Positions 60,033 to 64,000 of a stretch of DNA of 64,000 nt are shown here, one piece after another. The notes under the pieces are model-generated. The model was not told where the DNA came from. It saw only the letters and a list, made by a program, of their open reading frames with translations, and searched no databases. The stretch comes from Miltoncostaea sp963823515. GTDB taxonomy: Bacteria > Actinomycetota > Thermoleophilia > Miltoncostaeales > Miltoncostaeaceae. Made by a program: the position numbers and the translations under genes. The stretch is taken from positions 186,001 to 250,000 of the forward strand of contig CAWGMB010000006.1 of the NCBI GenBank assembly GCA_963823515.1, written 5' to 3'. Position 1 is the stretch's first letter, and every line of letters begins with the position of its first letter.

Positions 60033-60662
60033 CTAGTTCAGGGCGAGAGCCGGCGCCTCGGCGCCGATCCACTGGTTGGTGATCGTCTCGAGCTCGACGG
60101 AGTCGCGGAGGGAGTCGATCGCCGAGGAGACGCACGCGGTGAGCGGCGAGTCCTTCTGGAGGGCCGCGCCCCAGTCGTCGCCGCCCGGGGCCGCGAACTG
60201 GCCGATGAGCTTCGACCCACTGACGACAGTGTCACGCAGGTACAGCGTGGTCGGCAGGTCGGTGACGATCGCGTCAACCTGCCCGTTCTTCAGCGCGCGA
60301 ACCACATCGTTCGAGCTGTTGAGGACGCGCACCTGCTTGGAGGGCGCGATCACCGCGTTCACTGCATCGAGGCTGATGGTGCCGACCTGGACCCCGATCT
60401 GCGCGTCCTTGAGCTCGGCCACCGTGGTGGCCCCCACGAGCGACGAATCGCCGGCCACGAGCACTCCCTGGGGGGTCGTGTAGTCCGGCGAGGAGAAGTC
60501 GGCGGCCTTCTTGCGCTTCGCGTTGATCGAGACCTGGTTGAGGTCGAAGCCGTACTTCTTGGGCCCCGGCGCGAAGGTGGAGTTGAAGGGCACGCGGATC
60601 CACTCCACCTCTTCCTCCGTGAAGCCGAGCCGATCGGCGATCGCATAGGCGAGGGCGTGCTC
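60033..60662 (-). pseudogene. Polar amino-acid ABC substrate-binding protein, N-terminus missing
   Basis: EHALAYAIADRLGFTEEEVEWIRVPFNSTFAPGPKKYGFDLNQVSINAKRKKAADFS through DSPLTACVSSAIDSLRDSVELETITNQWIG is the body of a family-3 solute-binding protein (about 200 of 280 aa). Signal peptide and first lobe strands are absent; upstream sequence belongs to the promoter side of osmC. Stop at 60033. Confidence 0.7.
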
Positions 60663-60805
60663 GTGGTGTGCCGAGGTGGGAAGGGCGCGAGAACACCGGG
60701 CGCGCCACCGCCCCGCCACGCCCGCCGACCTCGGCCGCCGTGCGGCGCCTCGACACCGACGCGCCCGCTGGAGGACACTCGTCGCGGACGATCCGGAGGT
60801 CACCG

Positions 60806-61315
60806 ATGCAGACGGACGAGCTGCGCGCCATCCAGGCTCCATTGAAGGAGCGTTACCGCGAGGACCCCGGCGCGGCCCTGGTCACGCTCTGCGCGAAGGC
60901 GAGCCTCGGAGAGGGCGTGACGTGCAACGTCGAGACGGGGCGCGCCCTGGCGGCGGCCGGGCTCCATCCGGCGACCGGGGGCGACGGCGCCGCGCTCTGC
61001 TCGGGCGACATGCTGCTCGAGGCGCTCGCCGCCTGCGCCGGTGTGACGATGCGGGCGGTGGCGACCGCGCTCGGGATACCGGTCGAGGGCCGGGTGAGCG
61101 CCGAGGGCGACCTCGACTTCCGCGGCACGCTGGGAGTGGACCGCGAGGCGCCCGTCGGCTTTCGCGCCATCCGGCTGCGCTTCGACCTCGAGTCGGATGC
61201 CGACGACCAGAAGCTCGCGAAGCTCATCCAGCTGACCGAGCGCTACTGCGTCGTGCTCCAGACCCTCGCGAGCCCGTCCGACCTCGCCGTCACCTGGGGA
61301 CGCGACGCGGCATGA
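60806..61315 (+). CDS. OsmC-family peroxiredoxin-like protein
   Basis: 169 aa from ATG 60806 with a perfect GGAGGT site. SGDMLLEALAACAGVTMRAVA and TERYCVVLQTL carry the two conserved OsmC cysteines; ALGIPVEGRVSAEGDLDFRG forms the sheet. Reduces organic peroxides in the cytoplasm. Confidence 0.9.
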   Translation: MQTDELRAIQAPLKERYREDPGAALVTLCAKASLGEGVTCNVETGRALAAAGLHPATGGDGAALCSGDMLLEALAACAGVTMRAVATALGIPVEGRVSAEGDLDFRGTLGVDREAPVGFRAIRLRFDLESDADDQKLAKLIQLTERYCVVLQTLASPSDLAVTWGRDAA

Positions 61316-61521
61316 GGAGGCGCGGGGCCGGGCGCTGAGGACCCCGGGCGGGACACCGGCCGGGCGACCGGCGCCCGTGCGGCCGCCGCGCTGTTCTCCC
61401 CGCCCATGATCCGCCGATACCCGGTGGGCGGGCGTTCTGCACCGGTGGCCGCCCCCGGGAACCCCGGCCGGTACCGGGGGTCAGCCCCCGGCGGGTGTCC
61501 GGCGACCCTCGGATGCCGCGG

Positions 61522-62580
61522 TCATCGGCGCGAGTCCCCGGCACCGGGGGGGAGTCCCACCGCCCCGCCGCCCCGCGTGGTCGCGAACACTCCGCTGGGG
61601 CCCGCGACGATCGAGGCCGGCCGGCCCGCGACGGGCCAGCTCCCGACGATCGCGCCGGTAGCCGGGTCCAGCTCGACGATCCGCTGCCCCGCCGCGTCGG
61701 CGGCCCACGCCGCACCGCGGCCGACCGCCACGTCCGCCGGCCCCTTCCCCACCCGGGTACACGTGGCGGGACCGGCGCCCACCGGCGCGCGCAGGACCCC
61801 GTTGTCGCAGCCGTTCGCCACCCAGACCGCGCCGAGCCCGACGGCGATCGCCGTGCCGCCCGCCCCGGAGACGCGTCGCCCGACGACACGTCCGGTCGCC
61901 AGATCGTGGCGGGAGATGAGGCTCCGGGCGCCCTCGGCCCGCGAGAGCGTCCACGCCGATCCGTAGCCGGCGGCCACGTCGATCCCGAACGGCAGCGGGC
62001 GCGACCAGGTCCTGCCACCGCCCTGCGGGACGCCCACCAGGCGGCTCTCCCCAAGCACGACCACCCTCCCCGGCGGGGCGACGATCCGCAGCGGCAGCAC
62101 GTCGCCGATGCCCACGACGCGCGCGACCTTCAGTGAGGGGCCGACCCGCACGAGCAGCCCGGCCCCGGATCGGCGCAAGGCCACCCACAGCGAGGACCCG
62201 TCCGGCGTCGTCGCCACGGGCAGGTCACCCTCCGAGCCGATCCTGCGCGAGGGCCCGGTGGGGTCGGAGCCGTCGGGCGGGAGGGCGCGCACCAGGCGCG
62301 AGCCCACGCCCACCGTCCAGACCGACTCCCGGCCGGCGGCGATCACGACCGGAGCGGCCGCTGGGGTGGCGAGCGCGACCGCCTCGGCTCCGCTCCGGAC
62401 GCCCTCGTCGCGGTCCATGAGGGGCGAACCCCAGATCGCGGCCGTGACCATCCCGGCCACCACCACGACGGCGGCCACCACGACGGCGGCCCTCCCCCAC
62501 GGACCCCGCACCCCCGACGCGCGCGACCGCCGTGCCGCCTCTCGGGCGCGACGCGCGAATCGGGCTCGCAGTGCGTTCAT
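61522..62580 (-). CDS. Membrane-anchored beta-propeller-like protein
   Basis: 352 aa. Basic start, one membrane helix (AAVVVAAVVVVAGMVTAAIW), then repeats such as ESVWTVGVGSRLVRAL, GSSLWVALRRSGAGLLVRV, YGSAWTLSRAEGARSL, GAVWVANGCDNGVL, RGAAWAADAAGQRIVEL ending SIVAGPSGVF; about six blades of a YncE/SMP-30-like propeller outside the cell. Two cysteines (NGCDNG, ATCTRV) may pair. Function unknown. Confidence 0.75.
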   Translation of the reverse strand: MNALRARFARRAREAARRSRASGVRGPWGRAAVVVAAVVVVAGMVTAAIWGSPLMDRDEGVRSGAEAVALATPAAAPVVIAAGRESVWTVGVGSRLVRALPPDGSDPTGPSRRIGSEGDLPVATTPDGSSLWVALRRSGAGLLVRVGPSLKVARVVGIGDVLPLRIVAPPGRVVVLGESRLVGVPQGGGRTWSRPLPFGIDVAAGYGSAWTLSRAEGARSLISRHDLATGRVVGRRVSGAGGTAIAVGLGAVWVANGCDNGVLRAPVGAGPATCTRVGKGPADVAVGRGAAWAADAAGQRIVELDPATGAIVGSWPVAGRPASIVAGPSGVFATTRGGGAVGLPPGAGDSRR

Positions 62581-62708
62581 GGCCGGCGACGATACCGGCG
62601 CGATGCGCGATCACCCACCGGTCGGCCCCGAGATCGCCCCGGAGGCGAACGAACCGGCACCGGACACCGCCGGGCCGGGGATAGCCGCGCTCGGATTCAC
62701 ACGCGCCG

Positions 62709-63782
62709 TCAGTAGTCGACGACGCGGGTGAAGCTGTGCCCGTCGCCCATCGGGCGGTAGATCTCGTTGAAATCGAAGGTGTAGTCGAAGTCGCCCTGCT
62801 CGGCACTGCGCGCGCCCAGGATGTCGAGGTTGTGAACGATCAGGAGTTCCTCGTTCACGCGTGAGGCCTGCAGCAGGCACAGCCCGGAGGGCGCCCAGAT
62901 GCCCGAGCCGCCCCAGAAGGCGGCGCCGGTGATGCCGTGCCGGCCGACCGCGTTGCAGGCGAACGTCCAGACCTGGTTGACGGCCGACGAGGCGGCTATC
63001 ACCCCGTCCCACAGCCCTCCGTAGTAGAGGTCGGTGCGCACGTTCATGCCCGGGTAGTCCCGAGTGGAGGCCGCCCGCCAGGAGGCGATCTCGACGAGCA
63101 CGTCGACGTGGTCGATCATCGCGTACTCGCGCAGCAGGCTGGGGAAGAGGTAGTCGTAGCAGGTCAGGAACCCGACACGGCCATGGCCGTGAGGGCTCTC
63201 GATCGTCAGCCGGTCGTCCCGGCCGCTCTCGGTATAGGTCTTCTCGATGCCGGGCAGGAAGACCTTGGCGTAGCTGCGCTCCGGGTGAAGCGCCGCGTCG
63301 GTCGACTCGTCGTCCGCGGTGATCATGAACGTGACGTTGTGGAACTTGCCCCCGGCGCCGCTGCCGCGCGAGAGGTTGTTCAGGACGATCACGCGGAACT
63401 GGTCGTCGAGGAGCGGGCGCAGCTCGCGGTCGATCCACTCGATGTGCTCCTGGGTGCAGCCGCGGCGCATGTAGTCCCAGCAGGCGGGCTCGTCATCCCA
63501 GAAGTAGCCGGTCAGGCAGAACTCGGGGAAGATGGCAATGTTCGCGCCGCGCTCCTTGAAGACCCGTGCGGCGCGCACGACCTTGGCCTTGTTCTCCTCG
63601 ATCCCCGGCACGAGGGCGTGGATGTTGGCCAGCCCGACCGATGGCAGCCCGGGGTCCGCTGAGTACGAGCGCTCGACGACCGTGAAGTCGTCGACCTGGG
63701 CCAGGCTTCCCTGCGCGGGCAGCGGACTCGGCGGCAGCGCCTTCGTGTCCGACCCTCCGCCCCTCGAGTGCAGATCGGACAT
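62709..63782 (-). CDS. Nitrilase-superfamily amidohydrolase
   Basis: 357 aa from ATG 63782. The catalytic triad is in IFPEFCLTGYF (Glu), RSYAKVFLPGIEK (Lys) and VGFLTCYDYLFP (Cys). WTFACNAVGRHGITGAAFWGGSGIW and a long C-terminus fit branch of carbon-nitrogen hydrolases (amidase/carbamoylase). Likely hydrolyses an amide or nitrile in the cytoplasm; substrate unknown. Precedes tRNA-Val on the same strand. Confidence 0.85.
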   Translation of the reverse strand: MSDLHSRGGGSDTKALPPSPLPAQGSLAQVDDFTVVERSYSADPGLPSVGLANIHALVPGIEENKAKVVRAARVFKERGANIAIFPEFCLTGYFWDDEPACWDYMRRGCTQEHIEWIDRELRPLLDDQFRVIVLNNLSRGSGAGGKFHNVTFMITADDESTDAALHPERSYAKVFLPGIEKTYTESGRDDRLTIESPHGHGRVGFLTCYDYLFPSLLREYAMIDHVDVLVEIASWRAASTRDYPGMNVRTDLYYGGLWDGVIAASSAVNQVWTFACNAVGRHGITGAAFWGGSGIWAPSGLCLLQASRVNEELLIVHNLDILGARSAEQGDFDYTFDFNEIYRPMGDGHSFTRVVDY

Positions 63783-63903
63783 TCTGCGCGCAGGTTACTC
63801 CTCGAGCAGCCGCGCGTCGGCGCCCACCCGCGGGCCACGCGAATCGCGACGGTCATGATCGACCGTTCCCCAGAGGCGGCCGGCGCGCGGCCCCGGAAAC
63901 GCA

Positions 63904-63929
63904 GAAAGCCCCGGCGAACCGGGGCTTTC
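63904..63929 (-). terminator. Terminator downstream of tRNA-Val
   Basis: Perfect 11-bp stem gaaagccccgg / ccggggctttc with loop TTCG on the minus strand, ending in CTTTC, directly after the tRNA-Val 3' end. Confidence 0.85.
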
Positions 63930-63932
63930 GTA

Positions 63933-64000
63933 TGGGCGTTACTGGGCTCGAACCAGTGACCCCCAGCTTGTCGAGCTGGTGCTCTCCCAACTGAGCTAAA
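63933..64000 (-). tRNA. tRNA-Val (anticodon GAC), 5' end outside window
   Basis: Minus strand: T loop TTCGAGC, T stem ACTGG/CCAGT, anticodon stem CCAGC/GCTGG with loop TCGACAA, so anticodon GAC; acceptor end AACGCCC with discriminator A. About five 5' bases lie beyond the window. Position 33 reads C, not the near-universal U. CCA is not encoded. Confidence 0.85.

Overview
The window is a GC-rich (about 70%) chromosomal segment with leaderless or weakly led genes, many GTG/TTG starts, 4-nt ATGA/GTGA overlaps, a CsoR copper repressor, DoxX and F420-type reductase families, and a uvrC-rapZ-yvcK ... gap-pgk-tpiA block. This points to an actinobacterium; a Thermoleophilia/Solirubrobacterales-like lineage is my best inference, but no rRNA is present to prove it.

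Layout. 0-2.5 kb: left edge of a sugar ABC importer (binding protein, then the ATPase that runs off the window) and a Gfo/Idh/MocA oxidoreductase. 2.5-5 kb: a decayed stretch with a Dps remnant, a response-regulator receiver carrying two in-frame TAG codons, and a 5'-truncated histidine kinase. 5-11.9 kb: small membrane proteins, a PAS-PAS-GAF-GGDEF protein, a DUF4015-like glycoside hydrolase, an ABC exporter and an SRPBCC protein. 11.9-15.7 kb: a copper island (csoR divergent from copZ - His-rich exported protein - copA) with CsoR-like operators. 15.7-18.4 kb: a GAF-GAF-GGDEF protein read in frame into a Rossmann NAD-binding domain, then DoxX. 18.4-20.2 kb: an integration scar at tRNA-Gly(CCC) with an integrase remnant and a duplicated tRNA 3' end. 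20.3-28.3 kb: methyltransferase, TetR with a perfect operator, argS (frameshifted), rlmH, an M48 protease, and a coupled metallophosphoesterase / lysine-less cysteine-desulfurase-like / TusA operon followed by a tiny DUF4396-like gene under a second copy of the copper operator. 28.3-32.9 kb: a thioester-domain secreted protein, a radical SAM enzyme, rsgA and a lipoprotein.

32.9-42.8 kb is the housekeeping core: gap-pgk-tpiA-gpmI (lower glycolysis), a secreted nuclease, a DUF1097-like membrane protein, and yvcK-rapZ-uvrC; whiA, often found beside yvcK, is not there. 42.9-45.5 kb: a membrane-anchored haem protein and a three-gene Tad-type operon whose last gene joins a Tad anchor to an M15 peptidase and a lytic transglycosylase. 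45.6-57 kb: thrS and partners, a winged-helix protein, a dienelactone-hydrolase-like protein, a NarL-type two-component system and a MacB/FtsX-type ABC pair. 57-64 kb: an RTX-repeat secreted protein, two colliding MFS fragments, an L,D-transpeptidase, a beheaded amino-acid-binding protein, OsmC, a propeller protein, a nitrilase-family amidohydrolase and a partial tRNA-Val.

Several broken genes (dps, receiver, argS, cysteine-desulfurase-like, MFS, binding protein, LuxR and integrase remnants) suggest either ongoing decay in this accessory-rich segment or, for the single-base shifts in GC homopolymers (argS, desulfurase-like), sequencing or assembly error. Coordinates of non-ORF sites were counted by eye and may be off by one or two bases.
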